A stretch of DNA of 64,000 bases from a virus, in the IMG/VR virus record IMGVR_UViG_3300028608_000006, positions 62,001 to 126,000 of that record. One strand, 5' to 3'. The notes under the pieces are model-generated. The model made no database searches, was not told the origin of the DNA, and was given only the letters and a program-made list of their open reading frames with translations. Of this stretch, positions 34,794 to 42,225 are shown one piece after another; position 1 is the stretch's first letter; every line of letters starts with the position of its first letter. A program made the translations under genes and the position numbers.

Positions 34794-35283
34794 TTACGTT
34801 TTCCTTGTCGTCGAGGTTTTGTTTCTTAAGGTGGGTGAGCAGTTTGTTAAGGGTATGCCGAATGTCGTCTTCGGTCATGAAAGAGTTTCGATTATCCAGA
34901 CGCATGGACGTGGCAGAGATCACCACCGTTGCTTGTTTCGAGACGACCGGTAGGACATAGAGAAACAACTCACGGGTGTCACGGCGAGCGATTATCCAAC
35001 AGGTATTCGACGACCCGGTGGTGTCAGCCTCTCTATGGAACACCCCAGCGTCTACCAGATCCTTAAAGATCTCTGGAGTTGGAGCGGTTGGGTTGAACCG
35101 GATGCGGTCGACCTTCCCCGAAGCTTGTCGAAGCGCTTCTGCTTCTTGCCGATGGCGATTGCCGGAGAACGTCATCTCCATCATGCCGAATGGTGCATCA
35201 CGGATTTCTTTAGAACGTGTATCACCGGCCAGCTGAAGAACCCGCTCCTTCAACCAGCCACCAATCTTTCGCAAGTGCTTCAT
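34786..35283 (-). CDS. Hypothetical protein (165 aa)
   Basis: ATG 35283 follows AAGGAG. The N-terminus is basic and helical; the middle holds FNPTAPTPEIFKDLVDAG and a strand pair (CWIIARRDTRELFLYVLPVV); the C-terminus is helical and charged. No motif recognised. Confidence 0.75.
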   Translation of the reverse strand: MKHLRKIGGWLKERVLQLAGDTRSKEIRDAPFGMMEMTFSGNRHRQEAEALRQASGKVDRIRFNPTAPTPEIFKDLVDAGVFHREADTTGSSNTCWIIARRDTRELFLYVLPVVSKQATVVISATSMRLDNRNSFMTEDDIRHTLNKLLTHLKKQNLDDKENVNG

Positions 35284-35294
35284 TGCAACGCTCC

Positions 35295-35891
35295 TTACTT
35301 ACGTTCGGAAATCACGATCGATTGAATCGTGTTTGAATACACGTTCGGCCAGTCTTTCGGCATAGCTTTACGACTGAAGATGGTCAGAGGAAGATGACTA
35401 ACCCGAGGATCGTCAAAGCTCTCGAACTGATCGTCCGGGATTTCTTCTTCATCATCAGGCTCATCGTCTGGACCGTGTTGATCGAACCAGTCATCCTGAG
35501 CATCTTGGTCGTGGGACTTCTCTTCCTCATCCACCTCCAAACGACGGAGATGTTTCGGACCCGTCTGACATTCCTTACAGATTGTCTTGGTCCACTTCTC
35601 TCGTGGGTACTCATCCACGAAATAAGGAGTGTGAGAGATCGTGTCACAGCGGGGTACTTCTTTCCCGCAGTCAGAACAGTCGACCGGTTCAGTCCGTCGT
35701 TCTTCCAGATGGTTCATGTAGCAGGGATTGCAGAGCAGATACATCTCCGAACCCATGCTGTCATTCTCAGACGTGTGACCGTACGCTTGGTCACCCGGCT
35801 GAAGATGTTCGCAAGCACCGCCTTCGCAAACACCACCCTCTTCGCCGAACCCCACCGATTTGGAGGTTCTCCCGTGAGTAAACCAATTCAT
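35295..35891 (-). CDS. Cys-rich, acidic putative zinc-binding protein (198 aa)
   Basis: Cysteines occur as C22/C27, C54-C57, C72-C75, C82 and C105-C108, with several His nearby, giving three CxxC pairs and one or two plausible zinc sites. Residues 119-162 are extremely acidic (DDEPDDEEEIPDDQFESFDD). ATG 35891 follows AGGAGGG and overlaps the stop of the protease gene upstream (ATGA). A zinc-ribbon regulator or a DNA-mimic-like inhibitor are both possible; neither is shown. Confidence 0.7.
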   Translation of the reverse strand: MNWFTHGRTSKSVGFGEEGGVCEGGACEHLQPGDQAYGHTSENDSMGSEMYLLCNPCYMNHLEERRTEPVDCSDCGKEVPRCDTISHTPYFVDEYPREKWTKTICKECQTGPKHLRRLEVDEEEKSHDQDAQDDWFDQHGPDDEPDDEEEIPDDQFESFDDPRVSHLPLTIFSRKAMPKDWPNVYSNTIQSIVISERK

Positions 35892-36409
35892 GACACCCTC
35901 CTGACTGCTTTCGGTAGCTTGGTCACCTGGGTCTTACCACCGGTATGAGGATCCATGACCTTAGCGAGTTTGAGGGCTTTCTTGGCGCTCTTACCCATCT
36001 TCAGGGCAGCATCCGCATAAACACCACCCGACCCGATAGAGGTCGGCGCAATGATGTTCGTGATGAGGAAACTGTCCGGGACGTTGGGGCCTTGTTTATA
36101 AGCCCCTTGGACCAGCCAACCGTTGTGGAACTCGTCGACAATGATTGCCGTGAAGTTCATTTTGAAAGGGATCTTCAAGTCAGTGCGGTGGGTAAGTCCT
36201 CCGTCGCTCATCAATGCTTCTTTGATGAACAACTCAGAACCCGCCATGCCGGAACGACCAAAGGCAATGGCCCTGTGACCCATGATCTTCCATTCCTCAC
36301 CTTCGGTCGGAGTGAGAACCTTTTTTGCCGGGGTGTTAACCTTAGTCCCGTTGCGAGTACGCAACGAATCAGATACCAATTTACCCTTTACCCAGACTAC
36401 TGTGGTCAT
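35888..36409 (-). CDS. HslV/proteasome-like Ntn hydrolase (173 aa)
   Basis: The N-terminus MTTVVWVKGKLVSDS matches MTTIV..R starts of HslV, where Thr2 becomes the nucleophile after Met removal. Asp14, the Lys29-Lys30 pair and SIGSGGVYADAAL (124-136) correspond to the Asp, Lys and IGSGG elements of the proteasome beta fold, followed by SAKKALKLAKVMDPHTGG (141-158). Length is like HslV (about 175). No HslU-type ATPase is visible here. A peptide-bond hydrolase acting on host or phage proteins is likely. It is coupled upstream to a 45-aa basic protein and downstream to the Cys-rich protein by ATGA overlaps. Confidence 0.75.
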   Translation of the reverse strand: MTTVVWVKGKLVSDSLRTRNGTKVNTPAKKVLTPTEGEEWKIMGHRAIAFGRSGMAGSELFIKEALMSDGGLTHRTDLKIPFKMNFTAIIVDEFHNGWLVQGAYKQGPNVPDSFLITNIIAPTSIGSGGVYADAALKMGKSAKKALKLAKVMDPHTGGKTQVTKLPKAVRRVS

Positions 36410-36543
36410 ACCCTTCTTCCTTCCCTTTCAACCAGCGCGCGGCGGAAATCTTCTTCCACGGTTAATACTTCACCCAGGATTGGTTTCTTGGGTAGTTGGT
36501 TAGCGGCACGCTTAGCGCGCAGCTTCTTGTCTTTGACTTTCAT
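36406..36543 (-). CDS. Small basic protein upstream of the protease (45 aa)
   Basis: ATG 36543 follows AAGGAG; the frame extends upstream without a site. The product starts MKVKDKKLRAKRAANQLPKK and is strongly basic at both ends. Its stop overlaps the protease start by four bases, so they are made together. No family recognised. Confidence 0.65.
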   Translation of the reverse strand: MKVKDKKLRAKRAANQLPKKPILGEVLTVEEDFRRALVEREGRRV

Positions 36544-36553
36544 GTCGCACTCC

Positions 36554-37159
36554 TTACTGATACTGAAAGGTGGTGTCGAGTGTGATACGAACCAATTGAC
36601 GGTTGGTGTCTTGACTAACCACATGACCCTCGTGGACAAAGGTGGAGTTGCCCAGGTAGACCACGTTCTCCTTTAACCAGAAGCTTTCCATTTGGGAGAA
36701 CTGAGGTCGCAGGTGTTCACAGTCACCGCCATGACTAGCAACACCTTCGATAGTCCCGACGAAGGCTTCACAAGCAATAAAGCTACTTGCCATGATGACA
36801 CCACCGAGTTCCGACTGGTATTGCAGACGGTGTTGGTCTTCAGTCAACATACGACCAGGAGTACCGTTTAACCAACCACCACTGCTACCCCAGCTGAACA
36901 GGTAGTTACCGTCGATGTGCACACCACCCCGACGAAGTTTATTAGACTTCTTCAGGAACTGCTCATCGATGGTAACGTAGAACCCGGTGTGCTCCGGAAT
37001 GCCCGCATCGGCGAGCATGCTGTTGATGATGTCCTGATACTCATCAGGAACCCCTTGTAGCGGATGACCAGCAAGATTACGCGCCATGTAAACATGTGCA
37101 CCGGTGAACTCAGGAAACGTAATCTGGCCTACAGCACGAACTTTGGAATGCAGTTGCAT
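36554..37159 (-). CDS. Candidate 2-oxoglutarate/Fe(II) dioxygenase (201 aa)
   Basis: The residues needed for a double-stranded beta-helix iron site are in order: H81-I-D83 (in RRGGVHIDGNY), a distal His in VHEGH (H176 or H179), and an Arg 11-12 residues later (R187 or R191, in NRQLVRITLD) that could bind 2-oxoglutarate. Between them is a beta-rich region. ATG 37159 follows AAGGGAT. The substrate is unknown. Without an alignment this is a motif-level call; an unrelated beta protein is the alternative. Confidence 0.45.
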   Translation of the reverse strand: MQLHSKVRAVGQITFPEFTGAHVYMARNLAGHPLQGVPDEYQDIINSMLADAGIPEHTGFYVTIDEQFLKKSNKLRRGGVHIDGNYLFSWGSSGGWLNGTPGRMLTEDQHRLQYQSELGGVIMASSFIACEAFVGTIEGVASHGGDCEHLRPQFSQMESFWLKENVVYLGNSTFVHEGHVVSQDTNRQLVRITLDTTFQYQ

Positions 37160-37169
37160 GGATAATCCC

Positions 37170-37535
37170 TTAATGCAAAGAACGCGAATGGCTACCGGCT
37201 TTCTTTAAGGCCGCTGTTACCAAGCTGTTCTGGCGAGTGTTGTCTTCGGTCATGAGTTTGAGCAGAGATGGGCTGGCTTTAACCAACGGACTCATCTCCA
37301 TCTCAAACCGACCGCCCTTGCGAATGTGCAGTACCCCGAGTTGATGACCAAACTCGACGCTGGCGAATTCAATGAAGTCGCCCTCGTTGCACTGCGTGAT
37401 AGCCAACTGCAACATCCGCGGCATGGCGGTGTCGAAGTAACTGTAGTGACGAGCCATGATGACGTCTTTCGACTTACCGCGATACATTACGGCTACAACA
37501 CGACGACGGCTTGGACTTTCGAAATCGTGGCTCAT
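37170..37535 (-). CDS. Hypothetical protein (121 aa)
   Basis: ATG 37535 follows GGAG and overlaps the upstream stop (ATGA). The N-terminus is basic (RRRVVAVMYRGKSKD); the middle is a strand-helix mix (GDFIEFASVEFGHQLGVLHI). No known domain. Confidence 0.75.
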   Translation of the reverse strand: MSHDFESPSRRRVVAVMYRGKSKDVIMARHYSYFDTAMPRMLQLAITQCNEGDFIEFASVEFGHQLGVLHIRKGGRFEMEMSPLVKASPSLLKLMTEDNTRQNSLVTAALKKAGSHSRSLH

Positions 37536-37777
37536 TGCGCGATCTCCAGAGCTTTAATCTGGGTTGGGTACATTAACTCCAGATCGTCTGGAGTACGAGG
37601 TGTAGTCGAGATCACACCGATACCCGCCGCCTTTTCACGACCCTTGTTGAAGTCGTCCATCGACATGGTCTTAACTGGTACCGGGGTGCTACGACGGATC
37701 ATTTCCTGGAACGCCAAACGTTCTTGCTCCAGTGCTGCGTTCAAGCGACGAATTGCTTTTGCTTTCTTACCGTTCAT
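37532..37777 (-). CDS. Small hypothetical protein (81 aa)
   Basis: ATG 37777 follows AGGAG. The N-terminus is a basic helix (KKAKAIRRLNAALEQERLAF); the rest is polar. No family recognised. It is the first gene after the hairpin at 37804. Confidence 0.72.
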   Translation of the reverse strand: MNGKKAKAIRRLNAALEQERLAFQEMIRRSTPVPVKTMSMDDFNKGREKAAGIGVISTTPRTPDDLELMYPTQIKALEIAQ

Positions 37778-37803
37778 GCGGTGACTCCTAAGGCGTAGTT
37801 ATC

Positions 37804-37846
37804 GGCACCAAGGGTTAGTTGGTTACAAGAATGGGATCTTGGTGCC
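37804..37846 (-). terminator. Long-loop hairpin
   Basis: GGCACCAAG and CTTGGTGCC form a perfect 9-bp stem with a 25-base loop that itself contains TTAGTTGGTTAC. It follows the stop of the 81-aa gene at 37855. Confidence 0.6.
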
Positions 37847-37854
37847 GTACAGGG

Positions 37855-38100
37855 TTATTGTTTAGCAGCTTCCTTTACAGCGCGGACGCTGGCAGGGCGG
37901 GTAACACGGTAAGGGTTCAGTTGGTGTACTGTTCCCTCGTGATCTTTGTAACTGAATTCAAAGACCAAGCAATCATCGGATTGGGGATGAGACTCCGAGA
38001 TAAACTCACCCATAGCGGTAACCATGAGTTGTTGTGTGTACACATCCATGGATGGCGAACCAGCAGTCAGCTGGATTTTTACATGCTTATTTCGCGCCAT
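37855..38100 (-). CDS. Small hypothetical protein (81 aa)
   Basis: The ATG lies two bases after the upstream stop, with AGGAAG before it. Beta-rich start (HVKIQLTAGSPSMDVYTQQL) and a basic C-terminal helix. No family recognised. Confidence 0.72.
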   Translation of the reverse strand: MARNKHVKIQLTAGSPSMDVYTQQLMVTAMGEFISESHPQSDDCLVFEFSYKDHEGTVHQLNPYRVTRPASVRAVKEAAKQ

Positions 38101-38102
38101 TA

Positions 38103-38849
38103 TTACTTCCTCGGAAGACTGAGAGTGCCTTTGCGTTCTTTCTCACGCGCCTCTACTTCGTCGAGCATGACCAAACGACGGCGAGCCGACTCAATGTTAC
38201 CTTTAACCAACTGCATTTCAAGCTCATCAGTGAGCGATGCGTATAGACGCTCTTGTTCACTGATGATCCTCTCGACGTGCACACGGGTTTCTTCCGTGGT
38301 CATCTTCGGCCGTGCGTTGCCGTAGCCTTGTTGCTCAAGAGCGCGGCGTTCGTCATTGGACGTAAATGCCAGAGGATCTTTACCCGTGTCCAGAATCGGA
38401 CCACCAAATGGAGCGGCTTCAACAGGAGGCATACCGGGACGCTGACCCGGCTCCGACCACTTGGTGTTCTTCCAGTCCTCGCGGATATTGGTAGAAGCCA
38501 TCGAGCGGTTGGCCGACCGAGACTCGTGTGGTAGTTCCAACAACGGGCCACCACGAACATCACCGATAGGAGTAACCGTCAGGCGATCGATCTTGCCCTG
38601 ACTGGTCATTACCATTGCTTCCACTTGCACTGTCTTTGGATGCTTGGCTTTCATCTCCTCGAAGGAAGCGTCCACAGCCTCCTGGAACTCCGGAGTGCTT
38701 TGATCCGCAGCAGCACCCGTCAACTTATCGGCCATCTCGTCCAGCGCATCGTGGGCGGTGTTGTGGTCACACTCGTGGATACGACGGTACAGCAAGATCC
38801 AACGATCCATGGACTGGTACAGGGAGTGTGCTTTCTTGTTGATGTTCAT
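38103..38849 (-). CDS. Hypothetical protein (248 aa)
   Basis: The ATG overlaps the stop of a 41-aa membrane protein (ATGA). N-terminal helices with His/Cys (HECDHNTAHDALDEMADKL), a short strand region (VQVEAMVMTSQGKIDRLTV), a Pro/Gly-rich low-complexity linker (GQRPGMPPVEAAPFGGP) and a long charged helix at the C-terminus. No domain recognised. Confidence 0.72.
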   Translation of the reverse strand: MNINKKAHSLYQSMDRWILLYRRIHECDHNTAHDALDEMADKLTGAAADQSTPEFQEAVDASFEEMKAKHPKTVQVEAMVMTSQGKIDRLTVTPIGDVRGGPLLELPHESRSANRSMASTNIREDWKNTKWSEPGQRPGMPPVEAAPFGGPILDTGKDPLAFTSNDERRALEQQGYGNARPKMTTEETRVHVERIISEQERLYASLTDELEMQLVKGNIESARRRLVMLDEVEAREKERKGTLSLPRK

Positions 38850-38971
38850 ACCAGGTTTTCCAATTTGACCAGACCAAAATAAACGTACGCGCAGACAATT
38901 GCCAGCGACACCAGTGTTGCGCCACCGAGGATAATAATCGCTCGGCGGAGATCAGCTTTATTAGTTTGCAT
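38846..38971 (-). CDS. Small membrane protein (41 aa, one TM)
   Basis: ATG 38971 follows AAAGGAT; the 41 codons end in TGA overlapping the next start. A basic N-terminus (KADLRR) precedes one membrane helix (11-34), giving a probable N-in orientation. No family recognised; the coupling and ribosome site support it. Confidence 0.7.
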   Translation of the reverse strand: MQTNKADLRRAIIILGGATLVSLAIVCAYVYFGLVKLENLV

Positions 38972-38981
38972 GACAGATCCT

Positions 38982-39431
38982 TTAGAAACGGTAGACGACT
39001 TTAGTCATCTGCCCTTTGACCGGTACTTGCTCGGGTTGATTGATGTAAGTGCACTGAGTGTACACCGACTTATCTTCAAACCCAGCATCCGAATCCTTAA
39101 CGAGATGGCTTACACCGATGTTCACCATCCCGTTCTCTTGTTGGTAGATGTACAACACCCGATTGTGACTTGCCTGGAAGTAAGTCTTTGCGATACCTTC
39201 TTCCAAGCCGACAGCCTTTGGATTGATCTCCATGTAGGACGAACTGCCGTGCACAATACTCGAACCGCTCATCAAGAAAGCATTGGTGATCGGTTTCATT
39301 TCGATGCGGTCAAAATCTTCCGCACTGTCAACATGCCCATACTCACCACACAAAATACCATTTGGCATGTCATCAGCCACAGCAGACAACGACAACAACG
39401 AAACAACAACACCTACGAACAACTGTTTCAT
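38982..39431 (-). CDS. Secreted (periplasmic) hypothetical protein (149 aa)
   Basis: An N-terminal signal peptide (MKQLFVGVVVSLLSLSAVA, cleavage likely after AVA at 19) precedes a beta-rich domain with two Cys (C28 and one near 127) that could form a disulfide. ATG 39431 follows AAAGGAG and overlaps the upstream stop. A periplasmic action, such as blocking superinfection or altering the envelope, is inferred only from the signal. Confidence 0.78.
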   Translation of the reverse strand: MKQLFVGVVVSLLSLSAVADDMPNGILCGEYGHVDSAEDFDRIEMKPITNAFLMSGSSIVHGSSSYMEINPKAVGLEEGIAKTYFQASHNRVLYIYQQENGMVNIGVSHLVKDSDAGFEDKSVYTQCTYINQPEQVPVKGQMTKVVYRF

Positions 39432-39955
39432 GCGGCTACTCCTTTAACCAGATCATTCATCGAAATGCCGTCGATATCACGCAGGTGGTCGGCAAATGTT
39501 TTACGCAGCTCACCCAACTTCTGTTTGAAGGAGTTGTGTTCACCAGCGCGGTTGAAGTCCCAACGGATTTCGAAGTCATGCAGACCTTCGCCGAAGATTT
39601 GAAGAATCAACGTATCTTTCCGGATGGAAGCGTGGAAGAACATTGGTTTCTCTTGAAGCAAGACATGACTGAACAGCGAAGGCTTCTTCGAGTCTGCCCA
39701 ACGCTCGATCTCTTCCAACACACCGATTTGCTCATACAGCTCATCACGGTACAGATCCAATTGCTTGGAGAAGTGCGCGATGTCCTGGGTGTGCGGAATG
39801 TCAATGCGGTTAGTCCACTTGCCATGCTTGCCGAAATCGAATTCGGTACTGAAGCGCAGATCCCCCAAACGGTTACGATGAGCTTCAGACAGGATCACAA
39901 CGTTACGGTTAAGGAACGCTTGACCCAGATTACGTTTGCTAAAGATTACAGCCAT
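39428..39955 (-). CDS. Hypothetical protein (175 aa), first gene behind promoter
   Basis: ATG 39955 follows AGGAG. The product has a beta-rich start, an acidic helix (LYRDELYEQIGVLEEIERW) and a helical C-terminus. No known domain. It lies 73 bases after the promoter at 40029 and is coupled to the secreted protein gene. Confidence 0.75.
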   Translation of the reverse strand: MAVIFSKRNLGQAFLNRNVVILSEAHRNRLGDLRFSTEFDFGKHGKWTNRIDIPHTQDIAHFSKQLDLYRDELYEQIGVLEEIERWADSKKPSLFSHVLLQEKPMFFHASIRKDTLILQIFGEGLHDFEIRWDFNRAGEHNSFKQKLGELRKTFADHLRDIDGISMNDLVKGVAA

Positions 39956-40028
39956 TGCGGTATTGCTCCTAATAGTTCGAGTGCAGTTCTTTGCACCCGG
40001 TAAAAAGTTTGTGTTACATTACAGGTGG

Positions 40029-40060
40029 GTAATATAGGCTTGAAACCAACTGTAAGTTAA
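40029..40060 (-). promoter_or_regulatory. Early-type promoter, TATATTAC (copy 5)
   Basis: TTAACT, 18 bases, TATATTAC with the full TTCAAGCC block. Its upstream hexamer overlaps the stop codon of the acetyltransferase gene, so the promoter is partly coding. Confidence 0.78.
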
Positions 40061-40500
40061 ACGGGTTCGGTCATGCCAATCGAGATCGGAATAAACCCCA
40101 GCGATTGGTAGAACTTGAAGGACCCCTCATTGCCGTAGATGCTGTTTACCTTTAATGGTCCTTTGACCATGCTCTTCAGCTCGGTAAACAATCGACGACC
40201 AATCCCTCTTCTGCGGAACTCTGCGGACACAAAGAACTCCGAGATCGACTCCGGGTCATCCACAGAGGTAGCAATGAACCCTACAGACAAATCATTGACC
40301 TTCGCCAACACCAACATGTCAATCGACAAGAAGGCCTTGGTAGTCAGGTCTTCCATTACATCGGGTGCGATCACCATGCGTTCTTTAATGAACTGATAAT
40401 CGTAGTTCATCAGCTCGTGGTACATTCCAAACAAATCCATCAAGTAGATATTGGTTGGATCCACATTAGCTAACTTAACGTAACGTACTTCTTGAGACAT
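40057..40500 (-). CDS. GNAT-family N-acetyltransferase (147 aa)
   Basis: The acetyl-CoA-binding motif A is clear: SEFFVSAEFRRRGIGRRLFTEL (R96-x-x-G99-I-G101), followed by motif B with NSIYGNEGSFKFYQSLGF (about 119-136). It should transfer an acetyl group from acetyl-CoA to a host or phage protein or small molecule; the substrate is unknown. ATG 40500 follows AAGGATT; the frame extends upstream without a site. Phage GNATs are known to modify host RNA polymerase or nucleoid proteins, a possibility here. Confidence 0.85.
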   Translation of the reverse strand: MSQEVRYVKLANVDPTNIYLMDLFGMYHELMNYDYQFIKERMVIAPDVMEDLTTKAFLSIDMLVLAKVNDLSVGFIATSVDDPESISEFFVSAEFRRRGIGRRLFTELKSMVKGPLKVNSIYGNEGSFKFYQSLGFIPISIGMTEPV

Positions 40501-40571
40501 CGAAAAATCCTTAATCGAAGTTAACCGAACGGTGGTAACAAATGCACAGCGAGGTAAAAATAAAGCCGTAC

Positions 40572-40603
40572 CCAACCACAGAACCCGAAGGCCCTGTGGT
40601 TGG
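40572..40603 (-). terminator. Hairpin terminator
   Basis: CCAACCACAG and CTGTGGTTGG form a perfect 10-bp stem with a 12-base loop, after the secreted protein gene that ends at 40618. Confidence 0.75.
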
Positions 40604-40617
40604 TTTGGCGTGGGTTG

Positions 40618-41079
40618 TTACTTGTCAGCTACACAGTCGGCTACAGTGACGAGACCCTTCACAGGACCTACACCATCTTTAGCGTGTGGTGAATCCGGAT
40701 TGTCGAACACGTAGACGATGAAGTAGGGTTTACCGCTACCGTCTTCCTGCTTGAGCAACAGCGTGGTTGGATCGCCAGCCATGACGTCGACCTGGCTGAG
40801 TTGGTTGTTGGTCAGGATGTGACGCTCAGGGAACGCCCGTCCTTTATTAAGGATGAAACCGTCCTTGGTCTGGATGACCGTGGTCTTGGCTTCAACTACC
40901 GGGTTGTCAGTGACGGCCTTCTTGTTCACCATGGTGTTGCTGGTGAACTTGCCACAGCTGAACGTGATGTCGTTCGAACTACGGATGACCGGGTTGGGTT
41001 TGTTTTCAACAATCGGTTTGTTAGAAGCGTGAGCGACGAAAGTCAGTGCCAACAGTGCAAGGATACTAAGTGCTTTCAT
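40618..41079 (-). CDS. Secreted (periplasmic) hypothetical protein (153 aa)
   Basis: Signal peptide MKALSILALLALTFVAHA with a likely cut after AHA (residue 18), then a beta-rich domain with Cys42 and Cys149 (near the C-terminus) able to pair. ATG 41079 follows GGAG. Together with the secreted 149-aa protein at 38982 it forms a periplasm-directed set. No family recognised. Confidence 0.78.
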   Translation of the reverse strand: MKALSILALLALTFVAHASNKPIVENKPNPVIRSSNDITFSCGKFTSNTMVNKKAVTDNPVVEAKTTVIQTKDGFILNKGRAFPERHILTNNQLSQVDVMAGDPTTLLLKQEDGSGKPYFIVYVFDNPDSPHAKDGVGPVKGLVTVADCVADK

Positions 41080-41108
41080 GTCGTGTTACTCCGTTAACTG
41101 GTTGTGGA

Positions 41109-41528
41109 TTACTTGTTGTTTTTCTTGAGTTGCTTTTTCATCTGCTTCCGCCAGCCTTTAACCATGGCCTTGGAAACCATGTTGAAACTGTCCGACGCCA
41201 AGTCAGCGAAATGACGCTCAACTTTGCGGAATGGACCCTGCAACGCCAGTCGCATAAGGAACTGCGGACTGATCATAACCACGCTAGCCACACCACGCAC
41301 TTCAGACTCACCCATGTTGCGGATAGGCTTTAGGCGGGCCTCGTTCATCTCCTGACGAGCAGCGGACACCGGGAGATTAGGGATTACGGACGGAGTAAGC
41401 GAGATCGCCACATCCGAACGAGGTGGATCCATTGGATATTTCTTCCAGACGTCTTGCTGCTCCTTAGGAACGGGTTTCGCCAGCTCCTCGGCAATGCGTT
41501 TATCAGCGTAACTGGTGTCACGTTTCAT
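41109..41528 (-). CDS. Basic hypothetical protein (139 aa), first gene behind promoter
   Basis: ATG 41528 follows AAGGACTTG; a TTG two codons earlier is less likely. The product has a Pro-rich middle and a strongly basic C-terminal helix (VKGWRKQMKKQLKKNNK). No family recognised. Promoter copy 6 lies 46 bases upstream. Confidence 0.74.
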   Translation of the reverse strand: MKRDTSYADKRIAEELAKPVPKEQQDVWKKYPMDPPRSDVAISLTPSVIPNLPVSAARQEMNEARLKPIRNMGESEVRGVASVVMISPQFLMRLALQGPFRKVERHFADLASDSFNMVSKAMVKGWRKQMKKQLKKNNK

Positions 41529-41574
41529 AATCAAGTCCTTGTGTAACAGTTTAATTGCTTTGCTTACTGTCTTG

Positions 41575-41606
41575 GTAATGTAGACTTGAAGCAGACTGTA
41601 AGTTAA
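41575..41606 (-). promoter_or_regulatory. Early-type promoter, TACATTAC (copy 6)
   Basis: TTAACT, 18 bases, TACATTAC on the minus strand within TTCAAGTCTACATTACC. It abuts the stop codon of the 42-aa gene. Confidence 0.76.
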
Positions 41607-41735
41607 TTACTTAGCTTTCGCTATTCCGCCCACACCGTTGTAGGCAGCCAACATCAAACCGCCGGCAGAACAACCACCGATAACCAAGATCACCGCAATG
41701 ATCAAACCACGAAACAGATTGGAACGCTTAGCCAT
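41607..41735 (-). CDS. Small membrane or lipoprotein-like protein (42 aa)
   Basis: ATG 41735 overlaps the upstream gene by eight bases. The basic N-terminus (MAKRSNLFR) is followed by a hydrophobic stretch (10-33) containing VIGGC with Cys22, which loosely fits a lipobox; a Gly-rich single membrane helix is the alternative. No family recognised. Confidence 0.62.
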   Translation of the reverse strand: MAKRSNLFRGLIIAVILVIGGCSAGGLMLAAYNGVGGIAKAK

Positions 41736-42177
41736 TACTTTTGCTCTTGAACCATTGGTCTAAAGTTTTAGGACGACGCTCCGGCATGTAACCGATAGCA
41801 CCCATGTGGAAACCAAACCGCCCAATCGGTTTAATACGCGACTGGTTGCAGATCTCACGAAAGCGGTCAATACAGATAGGACGTGGGCTTAACTCCCCGG
41901 CCATCAACTTCTTGAGCGCGGCCTTTAGAACATCCTCGGCCAGACGCACGCGATTAGTTCCGTCTACTGTCGGGTAACCCATCCCAACGAATCCAGGTCC
42001 CCGTTGGTAAATAGATAACATCACCTGCTTCTCAGAGTAGTCCGAGTAGATGGTCAGTCCGCCGTCAGGAGTTGTGTGGATCTTGACTTCATGCCCGTCT
42101 AACAGTACAACCTTTTCAACGCCGTCAAACAATTCGTTGATAATCAACAAGCGAAATAGCTTGCGTAGCCTTTCCAT
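41728..42177 (-). CDS. Hypothetical protein (149 aa)
   Basis: ATG 42177 follows AGGAGCG. Beta-rich first half (VVLLDGHEVKIHTTPDGG, LTIYSDYSEKQVMLSIY), helical middle and basic C-terminus. No motif recognised. It lies downstream of the hairpin at 42196. Confidence 0.74.
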   Translation of the reverse strand: MERLRKLFRLLIINELFDGVEKVVLLDGHEVKIHTTPDGGLTIYSDYSEKQVMLSIYQRGPGFVGMGYPTVDGTNRVRLAEDVLKAALKKLMAGELSPRPICIDRFREICNQSRIKPIGRFGFHMGAIGYMPERRPKTLDQWFKSKSNG

Positions 42178-42195
42178 AAAACGCTCCTACTAAAA

Positions 42196-42219
42196 CGCCT
42201 CCCCGGCTAGGAGGAGGCG
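42196..42219 (-). terminator. GC hairpin terminator
   Basis: CGCCTCC and GGAGGCG form a 7-bp stem, seven bases after the stop of the LemA-like gene. Confidence 0.65.
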
Positions 42220-42225
42220 CTATCG

